A DNA stretch of 64,000 bases from Fidelibacterota bacterium (GTDB lineage: Bacteria > Fidelibacterota > Marinisomatia > SCGC-AAA003-L08 > TS1B11). A model generated the notes under the pieces. The model saw nothing but the letters and a program-made list of their open reading frames with translations, did not search any database and was not told the origin of the DNA. Shown in pieces: positions 1 through 8,841 of the stretch (position 1 is its first letter; every line of letters starts with the position of its first letter). The stretch covers positions 2,597,075-2,661,074 of the forward strand of contig CP070638.1 in assembly GCA_020354025.1 (NCBI GenBank), written 5' to 3'. Position numbers and translations under genes: made by a program.

Positions 1-132
1 ATTTCATCTTGCATGGGGCAATTGGCTTGGTCTTCACCGGGAACCGGCAGTATTAAAATGGCAAAACAACAATCCAGATTGAACGTTTCTCCAGATCCTC
101 TGACAATGGCACAGTTGGGGCAGAAAGACTGA
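1..132 (+). CDS. C-terminal end of a probable sensor histidine kinase (partial)
   Basis: An open frame runs from the left edge to a TGA at 130-132, one base before the response-regulator ATG at 134. Its visible part contains GQLAWSSPGTGS, which resembles the last glycine-rich strand of HATPase_c domains (the 'GG.I...S..G.GT.F' segment of histidine kinases). The near-abutting stop and start fit a kinase-regulator operon with translational coupling. Only 43 codons are visible, so the call rests on one short motif plus context. If wrong, this is upstream non-coding sequence that happens to be open. Confidence 0.4.
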   Translation: MSSCMGQLAWSSPGTGSIKMAKQQSRLNVSPDPLTMAQLGQKD

Positions 133-133
133 T

Positions 134-1531
134 ATGCGTATCGCCATTATTGACGATGATCAGGACATTATCAACTGGTTAAAACACCATCTGGACCAAA
201 AGGGCTATGAGATCATCGCAGCTCTTGATGGTAGAAAGGGATTGGACCTTATTCTTGAGAATGAGCCGGATGTATCCCTGGTTGACCTGAAAATGCCGTC
301 AATGGACGGGCTGGAGGTTATCAAGCAAGTCCTGGAAACATATCCACAGGCCTTGGTGGTCATGATGACGGCCCATGCCTCCATCCAGACAGCGGTAGAG
401 GCCATGAAGCTGGGTGCCTTTGACTACTTGACTAAGCCCCTGCACATGGAAGAAGTGTTAATGATGTTGGCCAAGTGCAGGGAGAAGATATCGCTGTTGA
501 AGGAAAACCGCTTGCTGAAGGTGCAGGTGGAGCAAATGAGCCGGGGCGATATCTATATAACCCAGAATGAGAATATTCAGCGGCTGTTGGATCAGGCCGG
601 GAACGTGGCAGCAACTGACTCGACGGTGCTGATCACCGGGGAGAGTGGCACGGGCAAGGAAGTGTTCGCCAAGTATATCCACAAGAATAGCCAGCGGGCT
701 GGCAAACAGTTTGTGGTAGTGAACTGCGCGGCCCTCTCCGAGCAGCTGCTGGAAAGTGAATTGTTCGGCCACGTAAAGGGTTCGTTCACCGGGGCATATA
801 CTGATCATGCCGGGTACTTCGAGGTCGCCGACGGAGGTACTATCTTCCTTGACGAGGCCGGTGAGCTCAGCCCTACTATGCAGGTCAAGCTGCTGCGCGT
901 GCTGCAAGAGAAGGAATTCTCCCGGGTGGGTGAAACCAAGGCTCGGCGGACGGATGTGCGGATAATCGCTGCCACCAACCGGGATCTGCAGCAGCTCATG
1001 GCGGAAGGCAAAATCCGGGAGGATTTCTACTACCGCATAAACGTGTTTGAGTTCCTACTTCTGCCGCTACGGGAGCGACCCGAAGATATCATGTTCTATT
1101 ATGAGCGTTTCATAGAGGAGTACGCTATCCAGATGAACAAGACTATCTCTGGGATTGATCCTAATGTGCGCGACCTTCTACTCAGCTATGACTGGCCCGG
1201 TAACATCCGGGAACTAAAGAACGTGGCCGAGCGGACCTCAATCCTCTGCAATCCCGCCACCGGCATCATCTCCAGTGACCTCATCCCCGACCGCCTGGCA
1301 TGGAGCGTGGGAGGGGAGGCACCCTATCAGAACGACGACTTCAAGCAGGCCAAAGAGATATTGGTGAAAGAGTTCGAGGTCAACTTCATCACTCAGCACC
1401 TGCGCCAGCATAATGGCAACATCGCCGCCACTGCCCGGAAGATAGGCGTGCACCCGGTGTTCCTGCGGCAGAAAATCGCTATCCTGGGCATCGACGCCAA
1501 ACACATCAAGGACGAAAGCGCCAAAGCGTAA
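134..1531 (+). CDS. NtrC-family sigma-54-dependent response regulator
   Basis: 465 aa with the full three-domain plan of an enhancer-binding activator that opens sigma-54 RNA polymerase complexes. Residues 1-115 are a receiver domain: acidic pocket IDDD at 6-9, phospho-acceptor Asp51 in VDLKMPS, and the conserved Lys in LTKPL near 101. Residues about 140-380 are the AAA+ domain, with Walker A GESGTGKE near 169, the sigma-54 contact loop as GSFTGA near 216 (usual form GAFTGA), Walker B IFLDEAGE near 237 and the WPGNIREL sensor region. A Fis-type helix-turn-helix closes the protein (about 425-455). It probably pairs with the kinase ending at 132. Its regulon cannot be told from this window. The GSFTGA variant also occurs in functional relatives. 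Confidence 0.95.
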   Translation: MRIAIIDDDQDIINWLKHHLDQKGYEIIAALDGRKGLDLILENEPDVSLVDLKMPSMDGLEVIKQVLETYPQALVVMMTAHASIQTAVEAMKLGAFDYLTKPLHMEEVLMMLAKCREKISLLKENRLLKVQVEQMSRGDIYITQNENIQRLLDQAGNVAATDSTVLITGESGTGKEVFAKYIHKNSQRAGKQFVVVNCAALSEQLLESELFGHVKGSFTGAYTDHAGYFEVADGGTIFLDEAGELSPTMQVKLLRVLQEKEFSRVGETKARRTDVRIIAATNRDLQQLMAEGKIREDFYYRINVFEFLLLPLRERPEDIMFYYERFIEEYAIQMNKTISGIDPNVRDLLLSYDWPGNIRELKNVAERTSILCNPATGIISSDLIPDRLAWSVGGEAPYQNDDFKQAKEILVKEFEVNFITQHLRQHNGNIAATARKIGVHPVFLRQKIAILGIDAKHIKDESAKA

Positions 1532-1611
1532 CTCTCTGTGCTAGGGGCTGATTGTTTTTCACCTCTAGTCTACCTCTGAGTAATTAAAGAAGGGCATATG
1601 CAAAAGGAGCC

Positions 1612-1630
1612 CGGTAGCTGGTAGCTACCG
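1612..1630. repeat. Perfect inverted repeat, 8-bp arms with 3-base loop
   Basis: CGGTAGCT and AGCTACCG flank GGT. It lies 80 bases after the regulator stop. No T-run follows, so it is not a typical intrinsic terminator. It could be an operator-like site or a weak RNA hairpin. Confidence 0.5.
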
Positions 1631-1731
1631 ACACCACGGTGCTGCTCTCCGATTGAGGCTAGCGTATTTTGGTAGCAGGGCAATATACTCTGCCGGAGAA
1701 GGCAGTGGCACTACCCTGCAGAAGGTTAATA

Positions 1732-1770
1732 GAAAAGCGCCTTAGTTTGTGTTCCTCAAAGGCGCTTTTC
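1732..1770. terminator. Bidirectional intrinsic terminator between convergent genes
   Basis: A perfect 12-bp inverted repeat has arms GAAAAGCGCCTT at 1732-1743 and AAGGCGCTTTTC at 1759-1770, with a 15-base loop. The stem base gives a T-run for either strand. It sits between the response regulator (plus) and the PLD gene (minus), which converge here, and can serve both. Confidence 0.8.
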
Positions 1771-1821
1771 CTTATGGAAAATGTCCGGGGATCAGCTCTG
1801 ATGAAACCGGACCTATTATGA

Positions 1822-2898
1822 TTAAAGCTCGTATCGATGGCCATGCTCCCGGATGATGCGATCTATCTCTTCCAGGGCATACCCACCTAGACGCCGCTGC
1901 TTGGCTACTACCGCCGGATTGGCTTCCCCCAAATCGCCTAGGATGATGATGTTTTCGTCATTCAGGCGGGTAGCGGGGCCGGTGTAATTAAAGCTCCCGG
2001 CAATGATCACTTGTCCGTCAATGACCATCAGCTTGTGGTGCAGCTTATTAAGCGGTGCCTTGTGGGGCACCGCGTAGAGTTCACCACCAGCTGCGGCTAT
2101 ATCCCGGGCCGCAGCCCACTTCTGCCTGGCAGCCGGTCCGTCCATAGCGCCGCGGATTTTAATTGCCCCGCTGCGGAGCAGGGCGATCATAGTGTCGTCG
2201 ATACCCGATGATTCGGAGAAGGTGAAGATAGCGAAATCTATGCGCTCGCGGGCCTTGGTCATCTGCTTCATGATCTCCATCTCCGGATTGTGATCCGGCG
2301 CGAAAAGCACCTTGACCCGCACACCGGACACGGATTCCTCCGGCGGAAACGGATCGTGTCCTTCGTTCAACTTGCCGAAGTGGCCCTGCATGATCTCCTT
2401 GAACTCCCGCCAGTACACCCGGGCTATGGCCTTGTTGCGGATAATCACCAAGTGGTTGAGGTTCTGAGATACACCAGTGGGAGTAAAGTTGGTAGAGCCG
2501 GTGAGCACCGCCGCGTCGTCGTCGGAAACGTCCCGAACCATGAACTTCTGGTGGAAAATGTGGGGATTGTAATCGGTGTGCACCCGCACATTAGCCCGCA
2601 GTAGGGCGTCGTGGATGCCGCGGTTCGGCTCGTTGGAGCCCCCAGGACTGAAGGGAGTGGAAATTGCCCGGGTGACACTTAAATAGTCCCATTCGATGAC
2701 TATCCGGACCACCATTCTGCGCTGACGAGCCCTGATAAGGGCTTCGGCGATTGACACAGATTCCAGCTCCTGGACTGCAACGTCCAGCCTCTTCCTGGCG
2801 CCGTCAATGAATTGAACTATAACCTCTTCCAGGTTGTCTTGGGCTCCTAGCTCCGAGGGGCCCATGTAGAGTTCAAGGTTACCTGTTTTCACGCCCAT
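1822..2898 (-). CDS. Phospholipase D-family protein (two HKD motifs)
   Basis: 358 aa from the chosen ATG at 2898. This start has an AAGGAGGG ribosome site at 2904-2911; an in-frame ATG 33 bases upstream lacks one. Two HxKxxxxD catalytic motifs are visible: HQKFMVRD followed by GSTNFTPTG in the first half, and HHKLMVID followed by GSFNYTG in the second. Both copies are complete, so the pseudo-dimeric active site should be functional. The family cleaves phosphodiester bonds in phospholipids or nucleic acids through a covalent His intermediate. No signal peptide or membrane segment is seen, which favours a cytoplasmic nuclease or transfer role over a secreted lipase, but the substrate is undetermined. 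It may be monocistronic, ending at the terminator near 1750. Confidence 0.85.
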   Translation of the reverse strand: MGVKTGNLELYMGPSELGAQDNLEEVIVQFIDGARKRLDVAVQELESVSIAEALIRARQRRMVVRIVIEWDYLSVTRAISTPFSPGGSNEPNRGIHDALLRANVRVHTDYNPHIFHQKFMVRDVSDDDAAVLTGSTNFTPTGVSQNLNHLVIIRNKAIARVYWREFKEIMQGHFGKLNEGHDPFPPEESVSGVRVKVLFAPDHNPEMEIMKQMTKARERIDFAIFTFSESSGIDDTMIALLRSGAIKIRGAMDGPAARQKWAAARDIAAAGGELYAVPHKAPLNKLHHKLMVIDGQVIIAGSFNYTGPATRLNDENIIILGDLGEANPAVVAKQRRLGGYALEEIDRIIREHGHRYEL

Positions 2899-3261
2899 AC
2901 CACCCTCCTTTTTACGTAAGGAAAATAACATACGCCTATGTAATGTACAAAGTATTTGTTGTCCGGTATTATATTAAATACTTCACGGCACCGCTTGTGC
3001 TGCGTGGAGAACAATGCTCTGCTCACCATCATTGGCACGAAATTTCTTGCGAGCTTATTCCTGGCTGGATGATCCCGGTCGGAATCGGACATATTACCGT
3101 TATGGGGGTAAACTGCCTAGTGTGTGCTGGGTTGATATCCGGAGATGAAAGCAGTCAATGTTGTCCTGTTCCAGGTACACGACTGCGAAATCCTGGCATG
3201 CCTGGATGTTTTATTGACGATTCTGGATTGGGCACTAGATATTTTTATTCAGGGCACAATT
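2899..3261. other. Gene-free gap with a TATAAT box and an inverted repeat
   Basis: 363 bases between two leftward genes. Near the PLD start, the minus strand has a TATAAT at 2968-2973 without a good -35 partner. AAGTATTT at 2950-2957 and AAATACTT at 2977-2984 form an inverted repeat spanning that box, so a regulator could bind here. The rest is AT-rich with no convincing coding, RNA or terminator signal. Short ORFs on the plus strand lack ribosome sites. Confidence 0.4.
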
Positions 3262-5190
3262 TTATTTTATTTCCAAACGGTACATAACGATAGAAAAAGA
3301 GGGGATATTAAACTCATTCTTCGCAAGAATGATATCTTCCTCTTGTATACTTACATTCGGTTTTTCCCCCGGTTTATTATAGATTTCAGGATCAGAATGC
3401 CTGATCGTCCACTTTTCACCTCTTTCATTGAAAACCGCTTTTCCTAAGTCGATCACAACCCGCTCTGCGCCTGACGTTGGATTGACAATTGCGAGCGTAA
3501 TGGCTTTCCGGTCTTTGGTCCAAGCCGCTGAGACGTCTAGGTTGCCCGTCCCTTCGGGAATCGCAATAGGTATAGTGCCGAAATGTCTGCGATAGAGTTT
3601 TAATGGCAGACCGGTCGTGGCAAAACCAGCTGCCGTAGGAGTGGTCTTAATGCAGCCAATGACATTTACTGTCTGGGCGTAATTCGCCATGAAATAGAGA
3701 TCACTGTTTCTGAAAAATTCATGTAGGCCGATAGCGACACCAAGGGCATCTTTGAGATGATAGCGGACTCCCAGTTCGCCGTATAGGTAGTCACCATACC
3801 AGAAATTCCATTCATCCATTGCAATCCGAATGTCTTTGCCTGCTAGTCCTTCGATTTCTTCATGGTATTTTCTATGTGCGTTTACCTTCCGTTTGATCTG
3901 TTGAGATAGTTGTCTTGTATGTTCGGTAACATCCGGTCTTTCTCTACAGTAGATGTGTTCACTGATGAGGTTCATGTGATCTGAGCACACTTTCAGCATG
4001 GTCTCGCTCCACTCGCCAGCCTCGCCGACCCCTACGAGTTGTATGCTCGGATCGACATTCCACATCGCCACAGCCACGCGGTTATGTTTTTTTACATATT
4101 CTTCCAGGGGCATGTGCCCCAGCTGCCATGAACCATACATTTCGTTACCCACAGCCCACCATTTAACGTTGAATGGTTCTGAATGACCGTTTAGGGCTCG
4201 AAGTTTTCCCATCGGCGTATCGGCTGCTCCATTACAATATTCTACCTCCTCGGCTACTTCCTCAACAGTGCCTAGGCCTGTATTAACCGCGATAAACGGT
4301 TCTGCGGCTATCAGTTCCATTAATTCCATATACTCATGGATACCGACGTCATTGTGTTCTACCCCTTTCCAGGCTGGATTTTTCCGTGGAGGTCTTTTAT
4401 CACGATTACCGATTCCGTCCCGCCAGTTGTAGCCGCTTACGAAATTTCCACCCGGCCAGCGGTATATAGGGGAGTCAAGTTCTTTCAACAAGGCAATAAC
4501 ATCTGCACGCCATCCCTTGATATTGTCGGTCGGCATTAGCGAGAGCGTTCCTATTTTGAATTTTCCTTTCCCTTTGCTGGTAATTTCGATTTTCACCTTA
4601 TCGCTCGATGACGGGGCCGTAAATCCTAAGGGGTATGTCTGAAAATCAGAGGAGATTTTCTTGATTTCCTGGCTTAGGGCCTTGCCGTTATCCAGGACTA
4701 GTCGGACCGATATGGGCAAGGTCCCGCTGTCCCCGGCGAGAACGATCCTGCCGGTATAGTTCTTACCCTCTACCGTAGCGAGCCCGTCCTGGCGTATTCC
4801 TGCGATTGTCCCGTCTCCGGGCAGGTGGATTACCGGTGTATGTTCCCCAACGAATACATTTGTGGAGTCCATCGTGACGGTTCCGGCCGATCCTATCACC
4901 TGCCAGGGAGATGCATTCAAATACTTGTATGGCCCCGTTCCCCAATATTCATCACTGTCTGCGCCCCAGGGATTAAAATAGTCGGTTATCGGGTAGTAAA
5001 ACTTGCGATCCTCCAGCATCTCCGCCCATATCCCACCATATATACATTTCCCGAGATGTTCGATAAACTGCCCATAGATATACTTTGAGATCGGCTCTTT
5101 AGTTTTTTCAGTATTAATGGTAATTGATACACTGGCTGCAAGGCCGTTCACTAAGAAAATAACTAAAGCAAGACTAATAATTGATCTCAT
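3262..5190 (-). CDS. Secreted GH51-family alpha-L-arabinofuranosidase
   Basis: 642 aa from Met at 5190, chosen because it begins a clear signal peptide (MRSIISLALVIFLVNGLAAS). An upstream ATG at 5238 would add 16 polar residues before it. The mature N-terminus has the family segment ISKYIYGQFIEHLG. The acid/base Glu350 sits in WWAVGNEMYGSW and the nucleophile Glu460 in IAMDEWNFWYGD; both retaining-glycosidase residues are present. Family members release terminal L-arabinofuranosyl groups from arabinan and arabinoxylan. An exported enzyme suggests use of plant or algal polysaccharide. No other glycan genes flank it. Composition is more AT-rich than the surrounding genes, which hints at acquisition, but no mobile element is visible. 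Confidence 0.9.
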   Translation of the reverse strand: MRSIISLALVIFLVNGLAASVSITINTEKTKEPISKYIYGQFIEHLGKCIYGGIWAEMLEDRKFYYPITDYFNPWGADSDEYWGTGPYKYLNASPWQVIGSAGTVTMDSTNVFVGEHTPVIHLPGDGTIAGIRQDGLATVEGKNYTGRIVLAGDSGTLPISVRLVLDNGKALSQEIKKISSDFQTYPLGFTAPSSSDKVKIEITSKGKGKFKIGTLSLMPTDNIKGWRADVIALLKELDSPIYRWPGGNFVSGYNWRDGIGNRDKRPPRKNPAWKGVEHNDVGIHEYMELMELIAAEPFIAVNTGLGTVEEVAEEVEYCNGAADTPMGKLRALNGHSEPFNVKWWAVGNEMYGSWQLGHMPLEEYVKKHNRVAVAMWNVDPSIQLVGVGEAGEWSETMLKVCSDHMNLISEHIYCRERPDVTEHTRQLSQQIKRKVNAHRKYHEEIEGLAGKDIRIAMDEWNFWYGDYLYGELGVRYHLKDALGVAIGLHEFFRNSDLYFMANYAQTVNVIGCIKTTPTAAGFATTGLPLKLYRRHFGTIPIAIPEGTGNLDVSAAWTKDRKAITLAIVNPTSGAERVVIDLGKAVFNERGEKWTIRHSDPEIYNKPGEKPNVSIQEEDIILAKNEFNIPSFSIVMYRLEIK

Positions 5191-5357
5191 ATCCCTGCCT
5201 TTCACGTTCCTTTTTTGACCCACCTCGTTAGGTTTCATTTCTAGCCTCTGGGTGAATTGGCTTTACTCGCAAAAAAAGTAACGGGATTAAATATTCTGTG
5301 TCAAGCGTCTTTGTATTGTCCTCTATCACCCTCGCGACAGCCCCTTTGAACAGTTAA

Positions 5358-6398
5358 TCAGCCTTGCTTCCGGATATGCACTAGAAAGGCCTGTTGTGAA
5401 TTGGTCACTGTCAGCTGGCTGATCTCATCTGTGGTGAAGCCGATCTCCCGTAGGGCTGGTATGAACTCGGTGAACAGAGTATCAAAGGGCCGGAAGTCAC
5501 CACCCCCTGTCTCCCCCGGCCGGGACCAGCCGGCATCGTGGGACAGAAGCACCTTGTGCAGCAGACCTAGCCGTTTCATTTCCGTTACTAGTGTCAGGTG
5601 CCGCTCAAGGGATTCGTGGCTGATCCCGTCGAACGATAGCCACGCCCCCTGCCGAGCAGCCCAGGCGTGGTGTTCACTGTCGGGCTCGCTCTGAGCATGT
5701 ACCCAGATCCAGGCACTGGGGTGTACTCCCTCCTCGGCCAGGATGGCCAGCTGTTCCCGGGCTGGGACGGCATAACCGGTATGAGAGGCGATGGACAGTC
5801 CGGTTTCTAGATGGGTGAGAGCCGCCGCCCGCACCAACTTAGCGTCAATCGCCGATAGGGCGCCATTATCCACCCCGGTCTTGATGAATCCCGGCCGGAT
5901 ATCGGTGCCGTCAATACCTTCGCGCCACTCGCGTGTCCAGCGCGCCGCCAGCTGATGGGCGGTCTCCTGGTAGGCGTGGGCGGGGATATACTCATCATCA
6001 ACAGCTCCGTAATAGCCGGTGTTGGTAACTATGGCGAGGCCGCTGGCCTGGGAAAGTCGCCTGAGCAGGGCGGCATCCCGCCCAAGATAGGCCGGTGTGC
6101 ATTCAATCAATGTTTGGCAGCCCAGCTCCCGGGCTTGCTGAAGGTATGGCAGAACGACAGTCAGCACATCGTCAGCGTCGTAACGGTCAGGATTCACCCG
6201 ATCAGCACCGATGAAGTCTACCAGCACATGTTCGTGTGTCAAGGTCAATCCGAGCGTTTCCGGCGTTACCGGTCCCTGGACGGTCATGACCAAACCGGTT
6301 TCTTTATCAGCCGGGCGGCACGCGTTAAAGGTGGAGATTGGCAATGCCCCGGCACCCAGGGCTAGAGCACTGGTTCGGATAAATTCACTGCGCTTCAT
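5358..6398 (-). CDS. Phosphotriesterase-family metal hydrolase with export signal
   Basis: 346 aa. The N-terminus KRSEFIRTSALALGAGALP looks like a Tat-type leader with KR in place of RR. The TIM-barrel metal motifs follow: LTHEHV (His55, His57), the candidate carboxylated Lys in FIKTGVDNG, SHTGYA, VHAQSEP and the catalytic Asp in LLSHDAGW. This is the arrangement of the PTE/PLL/RPN family, which hydrolyses lactones, phosphotriesters or other esters. Physiological substrates are poorly known, and lactonase activity is the commonest. It lies downstream of nothing obviously related and is divergent from the aldo/keto reductase across a 289-base region. The fold call is firm and the substrate open. 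Confidence 0.9.
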   Translation of the reverse strand: MKRSEFIRTSALALGAGALPISTFNACRPADKETGLVMTVQGPVTPETLGLTLTHEHVLVDFIGADRVNPDRYDADDVLTVVLPYLQQARELGCQTLIECTPAYLGRDAALLRRLSQASGLAIVTNTGYYGAVDDEYIPAHAYQETAHQLAARWTREWREGIDGTDIRPGFIKTGVDNGALSAIDAKLVRAAALTHLETGLSIASHTGYAVPAREQLAILAEEGVHPSAWIWVHAQSEPDSEHHAWAARQGAWLSFDGISHESLERHLTLVTEMKRLGLLHKVLLSHDAGWSRPGETGGGDFRPFDTLFTEFIPALREIGFTTDEISQLTVTNSQQAFLVHIRKQG

Positions 6399-6687
6399 AG
6401 TGTCCTCGTTACGTTATGGAAATAACCTCGATTCAGGTGCCGTAAAGGTGCACCTAACGGAACTGGAAACGCAAGGATAAACGGGTTGGTATATCGACGA
6501 AAAGCGTGATTCCTGCCGCCATGCCGGCTATGCGAAATCCAATAATGCCATTCCTTCCGATTCGTGACAATTCGTGGTGAATATAAAACCTGGGCAGAAA
6601 AATAGACAATATCGCCAGCTGATTTGGCTAAAAATAGTTCGTAGATTTCAAGCAGAATAGCACGTTACTTCAACGCAGCAGGAAAGA

Positions 6688-7635
6688 ATGCAATATCGCC
6701 ACTTAGGCCGCAGCGGTCTAAAGGTCTCGGAGATATCCCTGGGAGGTTGGCTCAACCTTGGCGACTGGGTGGATGAGAGAAATGCCATCGCCCTGATCCA
6801 CCAGGCCTTCGCCGCCGGGGTAAACTTATTTGACGTAGCCGACGTATACGCGGAGGGCCGGGCGGAGGTCGTCCTGGGCAAAGCGCTTAAGGAACTGCCC
6901 CGGGAGCAGGCAGTGGTCGCCACCAAGTGCCGGTGGTGCATGTGGCCGGGCCCGCTAGGCGAGGGTCTCTCAAAGAAGCACATTATCGAGGCCTGCCACG
7001 CTTCACTGAAGCGCCTGGATATTGACTACATCGACCTGTACCAGGTCCACTCTCCCGATCCCGATACCCCTATAGAGGAAACCATGGCCGCTCTGGACCT
7101 GCTGGTGCGCCAGGGCAAGGTGCTCTACCTGGGGTGCTCGAATTTCACTGCGGATCGGCTGCGGAAAGCCCAGAGTGCTGCCGATTCACAGAGAGGGACG
7201 CGATTCATATCCAACCAGCCGCAATATAGCATGCTCTGGCGCGAGCCTGAAAAAGAACTGTTCCCTGCCTGCTTGGAGCTGGGAGTTGGCAATATTGTCT
7301 ATTCGCCTCTAGCCCAGGGCGTCCTCACCGGCAAATACCAGCGGGGAGTCATCCCGGAAGGCAGCCGACAGTCGTATAGCGAACACGATATTCCGTTTAT
7401 CAACGAGGAAAATTTGGCTACCGTTGATCGGTTGAACTCCTTGGCGGAGCAGTTGGGGATGACCGTAGCCCAACTTGCCTTGCGTTGGTGTCTGCGCCGG
7501 GAGGAGGTAGCATCTGCCATTGTAGGTGCGACCCGGCCGGAGCAGTTGGATGAGACGCTGAGGGCCGGGAGTATGACCCTTGGTCAGGACCAGACAAAGG
7601 CCATAGATGAGGTCCTGGATCAACAGGGACAGTAG
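6688..7635 (+). CDS. Aldo/keto reductase
   Basis: 315 aa, an NADPH-dependent (alpha/beta)8-barrel oxidoreductase. The catalytic set is visible: Asp and Tyr in FDVADVYAEG, Lys in VVATKCRW, His in LYQVHSPD. The C-terminal nucleotide-binding segment ASAIVGATRPEQL is also present. The start has AGGAAAGA just upstream. It resembles the Kv-beta/YghZ-like branch, which reduces aldehydes and ketones and can act in detoxification. A peroxiredoxin follows 76 bases later behind its own promoter, so a joint stress role is possible but not shown. Confidence 0.92.
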   Translation: MQYRHLGRSGLKVSEISLGGWLNLGDWVDERNAIALIHQAFAAGVNLFDVADVYAEGRAEVVLGKALKELPREQAVVATKCRWCMWPGPLGEGLSKKHIIEACHASLKRLDIDYIDLYQVHSPDPDTPIEETMAALDLLVRQGKVLYLGCSNFTADRLRKAQSAADSQRGTRFISNQPQYSMLWREPEKELFPACLELGVGNIVYSPLAQGVLTGKYQRGVIPEGSRQSYSEHDIPFINEENLATVDRLNSLAEQLGMTVAQLALRWCLRREEVASAIVGATRPEQLDETLRAGSMTLGQDQTKAIDEVLDQQGQ

Positions 7636-7671
7636 CCCAATCCTATCTTTTGTGAGTCGTTACGAATTCTC

Positions 7672-7701
7672 TTGAAAACATAACCAGAATGGGTGTATAA
7701 T
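7672..7701 (+). promoter_or_regulatory. Sigma-70-type promoter of the peroxiredoxin gene
   Basis: TTGAAA at 7672-7677, an 18-base spacer, and a perfect TATAAT at 7696-7701. Initiation about 7 bases on would fall near 7708, only a few bases before the ATG at 7712. The transcript may therefore be nearly leaderless. No ribosome site is visible in that gap. Confidence 0.65.
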
Positions 7702-7711
7702 TATCACGGAC

Positions 7712-8248
7712 ATGCGCCGTCTTAAACAAACTGGGCTGCTGATAGTTGTTGGCATAGTAATAATGTCTGGTTCACTGCTAGGATCGCAAAACTCCTTGAA
7801 AGAAGGAGATTTAGCGCCGGACTTTTCATTACCTGACCAGGATGGTGTGAGCCACAGTCTCTCAGATTACAGTGGACGGAAGGTACTGGTATATTTCTAC
7901 CCCAAGGATGATACGCCGGGCTGCACCAAGGAGGCCTGCGGCCTCAGAGATGACTTCGAAGACTACCAAGCTGCCGATATCGTTATTCTGGGAATAAGCT
8001 ATGATTCTCCCGAATCACACGATCAGTTCCGAGAGAAATATAACCTTCCATTTACACTACTAAGCGACGGCAAGAAGGAAGTCGCGGCATCCTACGGCAC
8101 AAAGGGGATCTATCCCTTGGCTATCCGCCGCTCCTTTCTAATTGACGAAGAGGGGCGTATCCTGAAGATCATCAAGGATGTGGATATTACTACCCACAGT
8201 CAGGATGTCCTGGAATTCTTCCGCGAAGCAGCGTCCCAGTCCCAATAA
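7712..8248 (+). CDS. bcp: PrxQ/Bcp-type peroxiredoxin, exported
   Basis: 178 aa with an N-terminal hydrophobic segment (residues 8-24) that should export or anchor it, so it acts outside the cytoplasm. The thioredoxin fold begins at LKEGDLAPDFSLPDQDG. The peroxidatic Cys71 and the resolving Cys76 lie in TPGCTKEAC, the typical 1-Cys-gap-4 spacing of the atypical two-Cys Bcp group. It reduces H2O2 and organic hydroperoxides with thiol donors. The ICMT-like gene starts 7 bases after its stop, so they are co-transcribed. Confidence 0.93.
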   Translation: MRRLKQTGLLIVVGIVIMSGSLLGSQNSLKEGDLAPDFSLPDQDGVSHSLSDYSGRKVLVYFYPKDDTPGCTKEACGLRDDFEDYQAADIVILGISYDSPESHDQFREKYNLPFTLLSDGKKEVAASYGTKGIYPLAIRRSFLIDEEGRILKIIKDVDITTHSQDVLEFFREAASQSQ

Positions 8249-8255
8249 CCAGTGG

Positions 8256-8762
8256 ATGGCAGCGAACCGGCCTACCACGGGCATCGGTTTCATCGGCGTG
8301 GCGGCAGCCATTGCCATATGGACGTTTTGCCTGTATCTACAGCGCCGCCTTCCCCTTCCACAGATGCACCTTTCACCAGGTTGGCGCTGGGGGGTGAGCC
8401 TGCTGTTCTTTGCCGATGGCCTAGGGACGTTCATATGGAGCGCCATAACCCTGGTCAAGGCCAACCGGGAAAAAAGGCTGGCCAGCTCCGGACCCTATGC
8501 GCTGGTGCGCCATCCAATGTACGGGACCGTTTTATGGAGCGGTACCGCTGCGGTTGCTTTTTTCTTTCAATCCTGGCTCGTACTCCTGGGAGTTTTGCCA
8601 CTCCACTTAGTCTGGATATGGCTGGTCCAGAAAGAAGAACAGGAGCTGCTGCAACGGTTCGGTGATACCTACCTGGAATATATAGAGGTGACGGGTCAAT
8701 TCCTGCCCCGGATGGCAAGCCTGAAGAAAGTGGCCCAAGATCCGAGCGATACGGACGGATAG
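8256..8762 (+). CDS. Isoprenylcysteine carboxyl methyltransferase-like membrane protein
   Basis: 168 aa from ATG 8256, 7 bases after the peroxiredoxin stop. A longer reading from 8178 would overlap that gene by 70 bases and is not needed. There are four to five hydrophobic segments. The C-terminal SAM-binding signature of ICMT/PEMT-type enzymes is clear: GPYALVRHPMYG, then EEQELLQRFGDTYLEY and a final V..FLPR. Bacterial members methylate small molecules or lipids rather than prenylated proteins, and the substrate here is unknown. A weak ribosome site suggests translational coupling. Confidence 0.85.
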   Translation: MAANRPTTGIGFIGVAAAIAIWTFCLYLQRRLPLPQMHLSPGWRWGVSLLFFADGLGTFIWSAITLVKANREKRLASSGPYALVRHPMYGTVLWSGTAAVAFFFQSWLVLLGVLPLHLVWIWLVQKEEQELLQRFGDTYLEYIEVTGQFLPRMASLKKVAQDPSDTDG

Positions 8763-8841
8763 CAGCCGCCGTTTCACTTCCGGCCCTGTTAAATTCACAA
8801 CAACTCGCTGATTATTGAAGCTACCGGCAGGAGATATCCTT

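Noticed and set aside
107..122. Sigma-54-like promoter TGGCAC...GGGCA before the response regulator
   Set aside because: The -24 part fits but the -12 part is GGGCA, not TTGC, and it lies inside the end of the upstream coding frame.
1705..1719. Second sigma-54-like site TGGCAC with TGCA
   Set aside because: The GC of the -12 part is one base too close and it leads into a terminator, not a gene.
3145..3447. 100-codon plus-strand ORF before the arabinofuranosidase end
   Set aside because: No ribosome site, and it runs antisense into the enzyme gene.
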